A stretch of 64,000 nucleotides of DNA from Luteococcus sanguinis (GCF_039527675.1 NZ_BAAAKI010000016.1:1-64000); one strand, 5' to 3'. Shown: positions 9,208-19,700, counted from the first letter of the stretch. Notes: generated by a model not told the origin, from the letters alone. Numbers and translations are program-made.

Positions 9208-9335
9208 ATCGTGCCCGAGCGTGCCCGCCTGAGCACCACCTCTGTGACCGTGTTTGCCGACAGCGAAGGAAGTCAGCCACCACCAGCGACCCCGGGGCGG
9301 CTAGGTTGGCCACGGCCGACACGAGAGGCAGACCG

Positions 9336-10079
9336 ATGATGTCATCCCCGGCGCTGGACGAGCTGCGCCGCTTCGTCCATGCCTCCCTGCTCGACCCTGC
9401 CGTCGAGACCGACGCCGATACGGACGAGAAGCCGGTGCGCCGGATGGTCGTCTGTGCGGCGACGCTGCTGGTCGGGGCGCTCACGCTGCGCTGGTCGCTG
9501 GGCGTGGCGCCCGGTGACGCGCTCTTCTACCCGGCGACCGCTGGGCTGGCGTTGGTGTGGCTGGTCGGGGCCCGATTGTCTGGTCCGGTTGCCCCTGGCC
9601 ACGCCCGTCCCCGCCACGGCCAGACGCTGACCCACGGCGTCGTCCAGTCGCTGGTCTGGGGAGGATCGTTGCTGGCGCTCTTCCTGGCTGGTGCGCTGTT
9701 GGTGTCGCGGATCCCGCTGCTGGCCGGGCCCGTGCAGGACCTGCTCGACCACGCCCGACGTGGCTCCCTGCCCCTGGTCGCCGCGCTCACCGCTCTCAAT
9801 GGTCTGGGGGAGGAGTACTTCTTCCGCGGGGCGCTCTTCCAAGCTGTGCGACGACGCCAGCGGGTGCTGGTCAGCACCGGGCTCTACGCCGTGGTCACGG
9901 CCTTCTCGGGCATCCCGCTGCTGGTGCTGGCGGCCGCATTGCTGGGGCTGGTGGTCGGGCTGCAGAGACGAGCGACCGGTGGCTTCCTGGCCCCGACCAT
10001 CACGCATCTGGTGTGGTCGCTGGGGATGCTCTTCCTGCTGCCCGGCGCACTTGACCTCGGCGGTCGCCTCCTCGGCTGA
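9336..10079 (+). CDS. CPBP family intramembrane glutamic endopeptidase
   Basis: A 247-residue membrane protein with about six to seven hydrophobic segments. The CAAX/CPBP (Abi) motif EEYFFRG carries the paired glutamates at residues 159-160, and a conserved-type histidine lies at residue 224 in ITHLVWS. Family members are intramembrane proteases implicated in prenyl-protein processing, bacteriocin immunity or regulation; the substrate is unknown. The ATG at 9336 (followed by a second ATG) has GAGAGG upstream and is preferred over a TTG at 9306. It is divergent from the SDR-TspO gene and is followed by a long gene-free stretch. Confidence 0.82.
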   Translation: MMSSPALDELRRFVHASLLDPAVETDADTDEKPVRRMVVCAATLLVGALTLRWSLGVAPGDALFYPATAGLALVWLVGARLSGPVAPGHARPRHGQTLTHGVVQSLVWGGSLLALFLAGALLVSRIPLLAGPVQDLLDHARRGSLPLVAALTALNGLGEEYFFRGALFQAVRRRQRVLVSTGLYAVVTAFSGIPLLVLAAALLGLVVGLQRRATGGFLAPTITHLVWSLGMLFLLPGALDLGGRLLG

Positions 10080-10737
10080 CCCCTTCGCGAGATGACGGGC
10101 CCAGGCATTCGATCGAACCAGATCCCGTGATAGACGTCATGGTCAGTCTCGGTGGCGTTCCCCGGGACGGGCGGCGTCCGCGGTGGGGCCTGCGCTCGTC
10201 GGCGTCCGGCGCAGGGAGGATCCATTGGGGGTTGCCCGGCCCCCGTTCATGGAGCGTTCCCGCGTTGCTGGTCCGGCCCACCCGCATGTGACCAGCCGAT
10301 TGCCTCGTATGCGCGTATCTAAGCAAAGAGCTAGATGATCAGATACGCCGCAATCGTCGATCCCCGAGCCTCACCGCGCACCATCCCAGGTCCCGCACCC
10401 CGCACGATCCCGAGTCCGTCGAGGGTTCCCTCCGGCCAGCGCGACCGGAACAGGCCGGGCTTCTGCGCCAAAATCGCCGCCTCAGAGCAATCCGGTCCCG
10501 CGGAGGGACCGAAACACTCTGGGGCGGCGATTTTGGCGGGAATCCGCGAAAGCCACGCAAAGCCGCTGCCCCTCAGCCGCACGTGGGCGGTGCTGACGGC
10601 TTCGATTGGAGTATCTCAGGCTTTCTAGCTGTAGGCCTAGAGAGCCGAATAGGCGCACATCGTGGCGGAGCGGGGCGTAGGGGAGCCCTTGACAGGCTCG
10701 GGGATCCTGGGGAGGCCAGGCTCGGGAACGAAGAGCG
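10080..10737. other. Gene-free intergenic region (658 bp)
   Basis: This region lies between the convergent CPBP protease and nitronate monooxygenase genes. No reading frame in it shows protein-like composition or a plausible ribosome site. It holds one copy of the 75-bp palindromic element (10465-10539) and a degenerate copy of a short GACAAGCTCG-type repeat (10686-10702). Nothing else was recognised. Confidence 0.6.
10465..10539. repeat. 75-bp palindromic element, copy A
   Basis: This is the first of four copies of a 75-bp element that align without gaps. Base i pairs with base 76-i. The outer arm (positions 1-15 with 61-75) begins GCGCCAAAATCGCC and is matched by GGCGATTTTGGCGG. The inner arm carries CCGGTCC (positions 28-34), with GGGACC conserved at 41-46. 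This copy belongs with copy B by sharing GGACCGAAA. It sits alone in an intergenic region between two convergent genes. The family looks REP- or MITE-like; no transposase for it is visible here. Confidence 0.85.
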
Positions 10738-12153
10738 TCAGCTGCCGAGCAGGAAACCGACGACCTCGCGGGCATTCCAGCCATCCGGGTGCGCGGCGAG
10801 CAGTCGCCTGGCGCCATCGAGGTCCTGGCCGAGGGTGACGCCCTGGGCCTCCTTGTAGCCGTCCTTGCGCTCCTGGCCCAGGCCGATGTTGGCCATCAGA
10901 CAGTTGCACAGGCACTTGCGACCCACGGTGTCCTCCAGCGTGCCGCCCTTCTTGAGGTAGGCGTCGATGGGCTCGGACGCGCAGCGGTAGCCGATCGTCC
11001 CGTTCTCGCGAGCGTAGGGCTGGCGCAGGTATGACAGGTCACACAGTCGTGGACGTGCCTCGTAGATGGCCGGATCGCTCAGCGTGCCGGGCATCTGCGC
11101 GATCTTGAAGGGGAAGCCGGTCGGCGAGGCCCGGGGATCATTGCGCACGTCCAGCTCCTCGTCCCGCAGCTGGCCGACGAGCTGGTCACGCAGTTCGTCG
11201 GTGAGCCCGGACTCCTTGGCCATCGCGAAGACCGTGCCGCACTGGACGCCCTCGGCGCCAGCGGCACGCGCGGCGGCGACCGCCTCGGGGGTGGCGTAGG
11301 CGCCAGCCATCCAGAAGGGGGAGCCGAAGGCCACCATCTTCTCCAGGTCGGCCAGGTCCTTCTCGCCGTAGATCGGGTCGCCCGACTCGTCCAGCGTCAT
11401 CTTGCCGCGCGGGGGAGCGGAGTGGCCACCGGCCACCGGACCTTCGACGACGAAGCCGAAGGGCTTGATCTTCTCGTCCCGGTTGAGGAAGCCGGCCAGC
11501 GAGTGCACCGAGATGATCGCCAGGAAGCGCGGCGTCGGGAACTCTTGCACGCCTGCGCCCAGGGCGACCTGCGGGTCGACGGCCGACCAGTGTGCATCCC
11601 CGCCCTCGACGTCCACGTGTACGCCGCCCACACGGCCGGCGGACAGGTCACGCAACAGCTGCGGGATCTCACGCGGGATGCCGGCGCCCATCAGGACGTA
11701 GTCGACCTCCGCGATCACCGCGCCCAGCGTGGCGCTGGGGGTGCCCATCTGGATCTTCTCCAGGAAGTTGATGCCGACGACGCCGTCGTGGCCCTCCTTT
11801 GCCAGCCAGACCTCGGCGAAGTTCGCGACGGCGTCCAGCTGGACGGTCGCATCGGACGGGTCGACGGTCAGCGTGGGGACAGGACGGTAGGGCGCGCCAC
11901 CGCGTCCCTCCGGCTTGAAGTATTTGGCCAGGACCGCCTCGGCGAGCTCCTGGTTGGGGAAGGCGCCCAGCGCGCGACGGTAGTGACCACCCGGGTCGCC
12001 GTCTTGAAGCGTGCGGGCGAGCACCGCGTCGAGCGCGGTGCCGGAGACGACGCCGAGCTCGCCGGCCATCGAGACCTCGCGCGCCAGCCGCCAGCTGGAC
12101 ACGGCAACGCCCATGCCGCCCTGGATGACAGTGGGAAGACCGTTCTCGTTCAT
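10738..12153 (-). CDS. Nitronate monooxygenase family FMN protein
   Basis: A 471-residue TIM-barrel protein of the 2-nitropropane dioxygenase/nitronate monooxygenase superfamily. It shows the N-terminal VIQGGMGVAVS, the central VVEGPVAGGHSAPPRG loop that binds FMN, and AGAEGVQCGTVFAMAKES near the phosphate site. It is longer than typical 320-360-residue enzymes because of a C-terminal extension with a cysteine pair (KCLCNCLMANIG). This long form may have a different substrate, such as an enoyl-type reductase activity, so the specific reaction is uncertain. Upstream are 15-bp-spaced repeats that may be its control region. Confidence 0.8.
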   Translation of the reverse strand: MNENGLPTVIQGGMGVAVSSWRLAREVSMAGELGVVSGTALDAVLARTLQDGDPGGHYRRALGAFPNQELAEAVLAKYFKPEGRGGAPYRPVPTLTVDPSDATVQLDAVANFAEVWLAKEGHDGVVGINFLEKIQMGTPSATLGAVIAEVDYVLMGAGIPREIPQLLRDLSAGRVGGVHVDVEGGDAHWSAVDPQVALGAGVQEFPTPRFLAIISVHSLAGFLNRDEKIKPFGFVVEGPVAGGHSAPPRGKMTLDESGDPIYGEKDLADLEKMVAFGSPFWMAGAYATPEAVAAARAAGAEGVQCGTVFAMAKESGLTDELRDQLVGQLRDEELDVRNDPRASPTGFPFKIAQMPGTLSDPAIYEARPRLCDLSYLRQPYARENGTIGYRCASEPIDAYLKKGGTLEDTVGRKCLCNCLMANIGLGQERKDGYKEAQGVTLGQDLDGARRLLAAHPDGWNAREVVGFLLGS

Positions 12154-12177
12154 CGCGCGAACCTCCGTCTACGCACC

Positions 12178-12213
12178 CGTAACCTACGGATGCGTAACCT
12201 ACGGTACCGTAAC
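12178..12213 (-). promoter_or_regulatory. Candidate operator: repeats of CGTAACCTACGG upstream of the nitronate monooxygenase gene
   Basis: Two identical 12-base copies of CGTAACCTACGG (12178-12189 and 12193-12204) are 15 bases apart, start to start. A palindrome ACGGTACCGT (12201-12210) and a further CCGTAAC follow. The array ends 24 bases before the start codon of the minus-strand gene. This spacing suits a regulator binding cooperatively over the promoter. No matching regulator is identified, so the role is inferred. Confidence 0.45.
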
Positions 12214-12281
12214 AAAATTGTACCGAACGGTTCTCCTATCGCACCCCACGGACACGACGCGACTGCTGGCGCTCGCCGCGA

Positions 12282-13310
12282 CTAGGACGAACGAGGCCGC
12301 GGAACTGCCGTGCTCCCCCGGACGATCAGCTCGCTGGGGAGCACCACCCGCCCCAGTTCCGCTCGCGGCGTCCCGGCCATCTGGGCCAGCACCAGGCGGA
12401 CGAGTTCATGGCCGATCTGGTGGAAGTCCTGTCGGATGGTGGTGAGCGGAACCTGGGCGTAGGGGGCCAGCCCGATGTCGTCGAAACCGATCACAGAAAT
12501 GTCCTGCGGCACCCGTCGTCCGCCCTCGTGCAGGGCGCGCATCAGGCCGAAGGCGGTCTCGTCGTTGGCGCAGAAGACGGCCGTGACACAGGGGTCGTTC
12601 AGCAGCTGCAGCCCGGCCCGGTATCCGGACTCGGCGGTCCAGTCGCCGACCAAGGGGTTCGGCGCATGGATCCCGGCCTCCTCCAGCGTTCGACGCCAGG
12701 CGCCCTGACGCACCCGGCCCGGCACGGAGTCGAGCGGGCCGGAGATGTGGTGGACGGTGCGGTGTCCCAGCTCGAGCAGGTGACCGACCGCGTCGACCGA
12801 TCCTTGGATCTGGTCCACGACCACGCCGGGCAGGTGACCAGTGAGCCGTGAGTCGGAGGCGGCGATCGGCAGGGACGGCGGCAGCGCCAGCAACTCCGGC
12901 ACCGCGGTCTCCGCCCGAATCACCACCAGCGCATCGATCGCCTGCTGTGCCAGCCGGCTCGCTCGCTGGTTCCATCCGGCCGAGGTCGAGGAGGGGACGT
13001 CGATCAGGGTGACGCTGAGGTCGTTCTCCTCAGCCGCCTCGACGACGGCCTTGAGGGTCATCGCCTCACCCGTCCGCTCGAAGCGATGTGCCATCAGCCC
13101 GATGGTCGAGAAGCGTCCGACCCGCAGGGCCCGGGCCGCATGGTTGGGCACATAACCGAGCTGGCTCATCGCCGCCTCGACGCGCTCCCGGGTCTCCGGA
13201 CGCACCGACGACGAACCGTTGGCCACCCGCGAGACCGTCTGCGCCGAGACGCCCGCCACTCGCGCCACGTCCTTGATGGACAGGCCCGGACGACGAGTAC
13301 TGGATGCCAT
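12282..13310 (-). CDS. LacI family transcriptional regulator of the beta-galactosidase locus
   Basis: A 342-residue LacI/GalR repressor. The N-terminal helix-turn-helix reads LSIKDVARVAGVSAQTVSRV, followed by the hinge-helix region LGYVPNHAARALR and a periplasmic-binding-protein-like sugar domain (VIGFDDIGLAPYAQ). It is divergent from the sugar-binding protein, permease and lacZ genes, with a near-palindromic LacI-type site between them. This arrangement suggests it represses that operon and is relieved by a beta-galactoside or related sugar. The effector is inferred. Confidence 0.88.
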   Translation of the reverse strand: MASSTRRPGLSIKDVARVAGVSAQTVSRVANGSSSVRPETRERVEAAMSQLGYVPNHAARALRVGRFSTIGLMAHRFERTGEAMTLKAVVEAAEENDLSVTLIDVPSSTSAGWNQRASRLAQQAIDALVVIRAETAVPELLALPPSLPIAASDSRLTGHLPGVVVDQIQGSVDAVGHLLELGHRTVHHISGPLDSVPGRVRQGAWRRTLEEAGIHAPNPLVGDWTAESGYRAGLQLLNDPCVTAVFCANDETAFGLMRALHEGGRRVPQDISVIGFDDIGLAPYAQVPLTTIRQDFHQIGHELVRLVLAQMAGTPRAELGRVVLPSELIVRGSTAVPRPRSS

Positions 13311-13441
13311 GGGGGCAGCCTAGCCCTCGGGGGACCCCCGGGGACGAGGAGATGGTCACGTCACCATCGAGCGCCAGGGGGAGAGGTTTCTTAGCCATAT
13401 CGTTACCGAGCCCGGTGGCGTCGGCGAAAGCAGGGGGCGTA

Positions 13442-13455
13442 TGTTAACGTCAACA
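13442..13455. promoter_or_regulatory. Candidate LacI-type operator TGTTAACGTCAACA
   Basis: A 14-base near-perfect inverted repeat (six of seven base pairs) centred on CG, the usual centre of LacI-family sites. It lies 99-112 bases upstream of the start codon of the sugar-binding protein gene, in the divergent region shared with the lacI-type gene. It is probably bound by the product of 12282-13310. No second copy was seen in this region. Confidence 0.6.
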
Positions 13456-13553
13456 TCAACACGGTGCGGCGGGCCACAAAAAGACGGCCAGCTGGACACG
13501 ATCCCAAAGTCCCGGGTCACCGATGTCCCGGGGATGGAAAGGAAACGACGCTC

Positions 13554-14873
13554 ATGCTCGACCTCAACCGCCGCACCTTCCTTGCCGGCGCACTCTCCGC
13601 CGCGGCCGTCTCCATGGCCGGCTGCGGTTCCGACTCGGCGGGCGACACGACCGCCCCCAAGGCCGATGCCTCGGTGCCCACCAGCGGCACCCTCGACGCC
13701 TGGTGCTGGGACCCCGCCTTCAACGTCTACGCGATGAAGGAGGCCGGGAAGATCTACGCGGCCAAGCACCCTGACGTGAAGATGAACGCGATCGAGACCC
13801 CTTGGGACGACATCCAGACCAAGATCACCACGCTGGCCCAGTCGCAGAAGGGTGACCAGCTCCCCGACATCTTCCTGGTGCAGAACAATGCCTTCCAGAA
13901 GAACGTCATCAACTACCCCGACCTGTTCGCCGACCTCACCGACTCCGGCCTGGCCTACGACCAGTTCGGTGAGTCGGTCGTCAACTACTCCACCGTCGAC
14001 GGCAAGCGCTACGGCGTGCCCTTCGACAATGGCTGCGCGATCACCGGTCTGCGCACCGACCTTCTCGGCCAGGCCGGCCTCAAGATCGACGACTTCACCG
14101 ACATCACCTGGGACGACTACATCGCGAAAGGCAAGCAGGTGAAGGCGAAGACGGGCAAGCCGATCCTGTCGGGCCAGTCGGGCCAGCCCGACATCGTGAT
14201 GATGATGCTGCAGAGCGCTGGCGCGAGCCTGTTCACCGATGACGACAAGGTCAACATCGTGGACAACGAGCCGCTGACCAAGGCCCTGGAGGTCTACAAG
14301 CAGCTGCTCACCTCGGGCGTCATGACCGAGAACAACTCCTGGGACCAGTACGTCGGCAGCTTCGTGAACTCCAATGTCGCCGGCGTGATGAACGGCATGT
14401 GGATCCTGGGCTCGGTGCAGACCGCGAAGGCGCAGGCTGGCAAGTGGGCGATCACCAACCTGCCCAAGCTGGACGGCGTGGAGGGTGCCACCAACTACTC
14501 CGCGAACGGTGGCTCGTCGTGGGCCGTCAGCGCCCAGGGCAACACCGCGCTGGCCGTCGACTTCCTCAAGGAGACCTTCGCCGGATCCAAGGAGCTCTAC
14601 GAGACGATACTGCCGTCCTCGGGTGCGCTGGCCAACTGGACCCCGGCCGCCGAGACCGAGGTCTACAAGAAGCCCGTCGCCTTCTTCAACGACGAGGCGA
14701 TCTACTCCAAGATCGTCGAGTACTCCAAGAGCGTCCCCTCCAACCGGACGGGCGTCTTCTACTACGAGGCCCGCGACGCGCTGGGTGCGGCGATGACCAA
14801 GGTCATCAAGGGCACCGACATCAAGACCGCGCTGGCCGAGGCCCAGAAGGCCGTCGAGTTCGCGATGAAGTGA
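13554..14873 (+). CDS. Sugar ABC transporter substrate-binding lipoprotein
   Basis: A 439-residue extracellular solute-binding protein of family 1. The N terminus NRRTFLAGALSAAAVSMAGC combines a twin-arginine pair with a lipobox whose cysteine would be acylated after cleavage. The mature part has the alternating Trp/Asp-rich pattern of oligosaccharide-binding proteins (TLDAWCWDPAF, ETPWDDIQTKI, WDQYVGSFVNSNVAGVMNGMW). The ATG at 13554 is preferred because it places the signal peptide at the N terminus and has GGAAAGGA upstream. It is the first gene of the operon with two permeases and lacZ. The ligand is probably a galactoside, by context. Confidence 0.88.
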   Translation: MLDLNRRTFLAGALSAAAVSMAGCGSDSAGDTTAPKADASVPTSGTLDAWCWDPAFNVYAMKEAGKIYAAKHPDVKMNAIETPWDDIQTKITTLAQSQKGDQLPDIFLVQNNAFQKNVINYPDLFADLTDSGLAYDQFGESVVNYSTVDGKRYGVPFDNGCAITGLRTDLLGQAGLKIDDFTDITWDDYIAKGKQVKAKTGKPILSGQSGQPDIVMMMLQSAGASLFTDDDKVNIVDNEPLTKALEVYKQLLTSGVMTENNSWDQYVGSFVNSNVAGVMNGMWILGSVQTAKAQAGKWAITNLPKLDGVEGATNYSANGGSSWAVSAQGNTALAVDFLKETFAGSKELYETILPSSGALANWTPAAETEVYKKPVAFFNDEAIYSKIVEYSKSVPSNRTGVFYYEARDALGAAMTKVIKGTDIKTALAEAQKAVEFAMK

Positions 14874-14921
14874 CCCCAGGTCAGCATTCCGCTCCGCGAA
14901 GGAGCGTCTGACTCAAACGGA

Positions 14922-14951
14922 CGTGGGAGGGGGCACCCGCCCCCTCCCACG
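14922..14951 (+). terminator. Intercistronic hairpin between binding-protein and permease genes
   Basis: A perfect 13-bp stem (CGTGGGAGGGGGC with its complement) closed by a 4-base loop lies 48 bases after the substrate-binding protein stop and before the permease ribosome site. There is no T-run. In ABC operons such a hairpin typically protects or partly terminates transcription, so that binding protein is made in excess of permeases. That function is inferred; the stem is directly visible. Confidence 0.7.
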
Positions 14952-15012
14952 CCGCGTCCGCACTGGTCACCCATCACCACCCACGCACCACTTCACGGAA
15001 GGACTTGTCGCG

Positions 15013-15933
15013 GTGTCCCAAGCCATGACAGCCGAGCCCACCCGACGACGGGGGCTCACCACCGAGAAGCGCCACAACCTGACCGGCTGGATCTTCCTGC
15101 TGCCGGCTGCGGCGCTGATCGCGATCATGAACTTCTACCCGATGTTCCAGGCCCTCATCCTGTCGATGAAGACCGGACGAGGAACCCGCTTCCGCTGGGC
15201 CGACCCGCTGTGGAGCAACTACACGCGCCTCCTCCAGGACGACCTGTTCTGGACGACGCTGAAGAACAACACGATCTACCTGGTGGTGCAGGTGCCGATC
15301 ATGCTGGGCCTCGCGCTCGTCCTGGCCGTGCTGCTCAACAACCCGAACCTGCGCTTCCGTGGCCTGTGGCGCACCGCGATCTTCCTGCCCTGCGCGGTCT
15401 CGTTGGTGTCGTACTCGATGGTCTTCCGGACGATGTTCGCCACCGACGGCCTGGTCAACGACGCGCTGATGGGCCTGTCGGCCATCGACTCGCCGATCAA
15501 CTGGTTCGGGCAGGCCTGGACCGCCCGCCTGGTCATCATCCTCGGCCTGCTGTGGCGCTGGACCGGCTACAACATGGTCTTCTTCCTCGCCGGCCTGCAG
15601 ACCATCGACCCGAACACGATCGAGGCCGCCAAGGTGGACGGCGCCAACTCCTGGCGCGCCTTCTGGCACGTCACCGTGCCGCAGCTGAAGCCGATGATCC
15701 TGCTCTGCGCGATCATGTCGACCAATGGCACCATCCAGCTCTTCGACGAGTCGTGGAACCTCACCCAGGGCGGGCCGGCCTATGGCTCCATGAGCCTGAG
15801 CCACTACCTCTTCGAGATCTCCTTCCAGAAGAACCCGAACTTCGGCTACGCATCCGCGCTGTCCTACGCGATCTTGATGATCGTCGCGGTGCTGGCCTTC
15901 ATCCAGATGAAGGTGGGAGACCGTCGTGACTAG
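15013..15933 (+). CDS. Sugar ABC transporter permease (MalF/UgpA-like)
   Basis: A 306-residue inner-membrane protein with six hydrophobic segments. The cytoplasmic EAA loop reads EAAKVDGANSWRAFWHVTVP, the contact site for the ATPase. Its start is taken as the GTG at 15013, eight bases after GGAAGGA; the open frame extends further upstream without a ribosome site. The 3' end overlaps the next permease by eight bases, indicating translational coupling. It forms the heteromeric channel with the next gene product. No ATPase gene is in the operon, so an MsiK-type shared ATPase encoded elsewhere is likely. Confidence 0.88.
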   Translation: MSQAMTAEPTRRRGLTTEKRHNLTGWIFLLPAAALIAIMNFYPMFQALILSMKTGRGTRFRWADPLWSNYTRLLQDDLFWTTLKNNTIYLVVQVPIMLGLALVLAVLLNNPNLRFRGLWRTAIFLPCAVSLVSYSMVFRTMFATDGLVNDALMGLSAIDSPINWFGQAWTARLVIILGLLWRWTGYNMVFFLAGLQTIDPNTIEAAKVDGANSWRAFWHVTVPQLKPMILLCAIMSTNGTIQLFDESWNLTQGGPAYGSMSLSHYLFEISFQKNPNFGYASALSYAILMIVAVLAFIQMKVGDRRD

Positions 15934-16738
15934 TCCTCGAATGCGCCGCGTACCGGCCTATCTGACGCTGACCATCGCGTCCCTGTTCTCGCTCTTCCCG
16001 CTCTACTTCATGGCGGTGTCGGCGACCAATGCGTCCCAGGACGTGCTGAACAGCAAGATGCTCCCGGGCAGCCAGCTGGCTGCCAACTTCCACCGCCTCA
16101 TCGGGTCCCAGCCGTTGTGGAGCGCCCTGTGGCACTCGGCGCTGTACGCCATCGGGGCGACGGTGCTGTCACTGCTGGTCTGTTCGATCGCGGGCTACGG
16201 CTTCGAGGTCTACCACTCCCGCGGCAAGGACGTGCTGATGGGCATCCTGCTGCTGGCGATGATGATCCCCTTCGCCGCGACGATGATCCCGCTGTTCCGG
16301 ATGTTCGCGAAGCTCAACATGATCAACTCGCTGTGGGCGGTCATGTTGCCCGGTATCGCGACGCCCTTCCTGATCCTGCTCTTCCGCCAGTCGGCACGCT
16401 CGTTCCCGCGGGAGATCATCGAGGCCGCACGGCTGGACGGGCTGAGCGAACTGCACATCTTCGGACGCATCTTCCTGCCCACCATGCGCTCGACCTACGC
16501 GGCGGCGGCCGTGGTGACCTTCATGGCCGCCTGGAACAACTTCCTGTGGCCCAAGGTGATCCTGGTCAACAGCGAGTTCCAGACCATGCCGATGCTGGTC
16601 TCCAACCTGACGGCCGGCTACGTCACCGACTACGGCATGCTCATGCTCGCCGTTCTCATCGCGTCGGTGCCGACCATGGTCCTCTTCCTCGTCCTTCAAC
16701 GCGCCTTCACCGAAGGCATCACGGGAGCCATCAAATGA
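15926..16738 (+). CDS. Sugar ABC transporter permease (MalG/UgpE-like)
   Basis: A 270-residue membrane protein with six hydrophobic segments and the EAA loop EAARLDGLSELHIFGRIFLP. The GTG start at 15926 lies inside the end of the preceding permease gene. Its stop codon overlaps the lacZ start as ATGA, so all three are likely translated in a coupled way. It pairs with the product of 15013-15933 to make the sugar import channel. Confidence 0.88.
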   Translation: MTSPRMRRVPAYLTLTIASLFSLFPLYFMAVSATNASQDVLNSKMLPGSQLAANFHRLIGSQPLWSALWHSALYAIGATVLSLLVCSIAGYGFEVYHSRGKDVLMGILLLAMMIPFAATMIPLFRMFAKLNMINSLWAVMLPGIATPFLILLFRQSARSFPREIIEAARLDGLSELHIFGRIFLPTMRSTYAAAAVVTFMAAWNNFLWPKVILVNSEFQTMPMLVSNLTAGYVTDYGMLMLAVLIASVPTMVLFLVLQRAFTEGITGAIK

Positions 16739-19700
16739 CACAGCCCACCTTCGACACGAGCCTTCTGGACGACCCGACGAAGTTCGCTGAGAACCGGATG
16801 CCCGCCCATTCCGACCATCGCTGGTTCGCCAGCGAGCAGGAGCTGGCCACCGGCGCGTCCAGCTACGAGCAGTGCCTCAACGGCAGCTGGAAGTTCCACT
16901 ATGCCAAGAACCCCGCCGGCACCATCGCGGGCTTCGAGGCGACCGACTTCGACGCCTCCGGTTGGGACGACATCGCCGTCCCCGGCCACATCCAGCTGCA
17001 GGGCTACGACCGGCCGCAGTACGTCAATGTCCAGTACCCCTGGGACGGGCACGAGCAGCTCGAGCCCGGCGAGGTGCCGCAACGCTTCAACCCGGTGGCC
17101 AGCTACCTGACCCGGTTCACGCTCGACCACCCGGTCGCCGAGGGCGAGCGCGTCTCGATCACCTTCCACGGCGCCGAATCCGCGCTGTCGGTGTGGCTCA
17201 ACGGACGCTGGATCGGCTACGCCTGCGACACCTTCACCCCCTCCGAGTTCGACCTCACCGACGCCCTGGTCGAGGGCGAGAATGTGCTGGCCGCTCAGGT
17301 CTTCAAGTTCAGCGCCGCCTCCTGGATCGAGGACCAGGACTTCTACCGCTTCTCCGGCCTCTTCCGCGACGTCGTCCTGCGTCGCCGTCCCGCCACCCAC
17401 GTCGAGGACGTCCGGGTGCGCAGCGAACTGGACGATGACCTGGCCCGGGCCGTCGTGAGCTGCCGGTTGCAGGTCGTCGGGGACGGTCAGGTCAGCGTCC
17501 GCGTCGTCGACGGACCCGAGCTGGAGCGCGGCGATGACGGCACCTTCACCGCCGAGATCACCGACCCCCGACTGTGGAGCCCGGAGTCTCCCGAGCTGTA
17601 CCAGCTGCGCATCGAGATTGACGGCGAGGAGACCGACGGGGAGGTCATCGCGCAGGCCTTCGGCATCCGCCGCTTCGCGATCGAGGGTGGCGTGCTCAAG
17701 CTCAACGGCCAGCGCGTCGTCTTCAAGGGCGTCAACCGGCACGACTTCGGGCTGAACGGACGGGTGATCACCCGCGCCGAGGCCGAGGCCGACATCGTGT
17801 TGATGAAGCAGAACAACATCAACTCGCTGCGCACCAGCCACTACCCGAACAACAGCTTCGTCTACGAGCTGTGCGACCAGTACGGCCTGATGGTCATCGA
17901 CGAGATGAACATGGAGTCCCACGGTGTCTGGGACAAGCTGTGGCGCGAGAACCTACCCGTCGAGCAGGCGCTCCCGGGAGATCGCGCGGAATGGCTGCCC
18001 GCCCTGATCGACCGGGCCGACTCGATGGTGCAGCGCGACAAGAACCACCCGAGCATCGTCATCTGGTCGTGCGGCAACGAGTCCTTCGGCGGCGGCAACA
18101 TCGCCAAGCTCGCCGACCACTTCCGCGAGCTCGACACCCGTCCGGTGCACTACGAAGGGGTGCACCACGACCCGCGGTACCCCGACAGCACCGACATCGT
18201 CAGCCAGATGTACACCTCCGCCGCAGCCGTCGAGGAACAGCTCCGACAGCACCGCGACAAGCCCTTCATCCTGTGCGAGTACGCGCACGCCATGGGCAAC
18301 TCCTTCGGTGCCGTCGACAAGTACATCGACCTCGCCTACCGCGACGAGCTCTTCCAGGGCGCCTTCATCTGGGACTTCGCCGACCAGGCGATTGCCTTGA
18401 CCGACCGCTTCGGCAAGCCCTACTTCGGCTACGGCGGCGACTGCGGCGAGGCCCCCCACGACGGGGAGTTCTGCGGCAACGGCATCGTCTTCGCCGACCA
18501 CACGCCCTCGCCGAAGCTGGCCGAGGTGAAGAAGCTCTACCAGGGTCTGGTCGTCACGGTCGGGGACGCGGAGTTCACCGTCGACAACCGGTTGCTGTTC
18601 ACCAGTTCGGACGCCTACGACTGCCGCGTCACCATCGCCCGCCAGGGCGTCGTCGTGGCCCGGTCGTCGATCGGGACGGTCGTTGCTCCGGGGGAGCGTG
18701 CCAGCTACCCCTTGCCCGAGCTTCCCACCGAGCCCGGGGAGTACACCGTCGATGTCTCCTTCCATCTGCGAACGGATGAGAAGTGGGCACCCGCCGGGCA
18801 CGAGGTGGCCTTTGGCCAGGCGGTTGTCCGCGTCGGGGAGGCGCCGGTGCGTCCGAGCGCTCCGGCGCCCGAGGTCGTCCACGGCATCCACAATGTCGGC
18901 GTCCGTGGCGAGCACTTCACGGCGCTGTTCTCCAAGCTGCACGGCGGTCTGGTGTCCTACCGCTTCGGGATGACCCGCGACGGCGGACACGAGATGTTGC
19001 GCCAGGTTCCGCGTCCGAACTTCTGGCACGCACCCACCTCCAACGAGCGCGGCTGGCAGATGCCCGCCCGCGACGGGCAGTGGCTGCTGGCCAGCCAGTA
19101 CCCGACGCTGGCCCCCGAGGTCGCGCAGCCCGAGGTGGAGCAGGCGGACGACAGGGTCCGGCTCAGCTACCGCTACCTGCTGCCCACCACCCCGCAGAGC
19201 ACCTGCCAGGTCAGCTACCTGGTGAGCGGTGACGGGCGCATCGAGGTCACCCTCGAGGTCGAGCCCGGCGAGGGTCTGCCCGACATGCCCGAGTTCGGGA
19301 TGCTGCTCGCCACCCAGCCCGAGTTCAACCGGCTGGAGTTCTACGGCGAGGGCCCGGACGAGTGCTACGTCGACCGCCGAGCCGGGGCGCGGCTGGGCGT
19401 CTGGTCCGGTCTGGTGGAAGACCAGCTCACCCCCTACCTGCGTCCGCAGGAGGCGGGCAGCCACACGGGTGTCCGGTGGGCAACGGTGACCGACGCCCGT
19501 GGCCGCGGCCTCCGGCTGGAGTGCGCGGACACCATGGAGTTCTCGGCGATGCCGTGGACGCCGGTCGAGGTGGAGAGCGCGCTGCACCACGTGGACCTTC
19601 CGCCCCACCAGCGCACCATCCTGCGCCCGGCCCTGATGCGCCGCGGCGTGGGTGGCGACGACTCCTGGGGTGCGATGACCCACCCCGAGTACTGCCTGCC

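Noticed and set aside
16117..16734. Upstream extension of the lacZ frame by 206 codons
   Set aside because: It overlaps the permease gene on the same strand in another frame, is Arg/Asp/His-rich shadow sequence, and a clear ATGA start at 16735 gives a normal LacZ N terminus.
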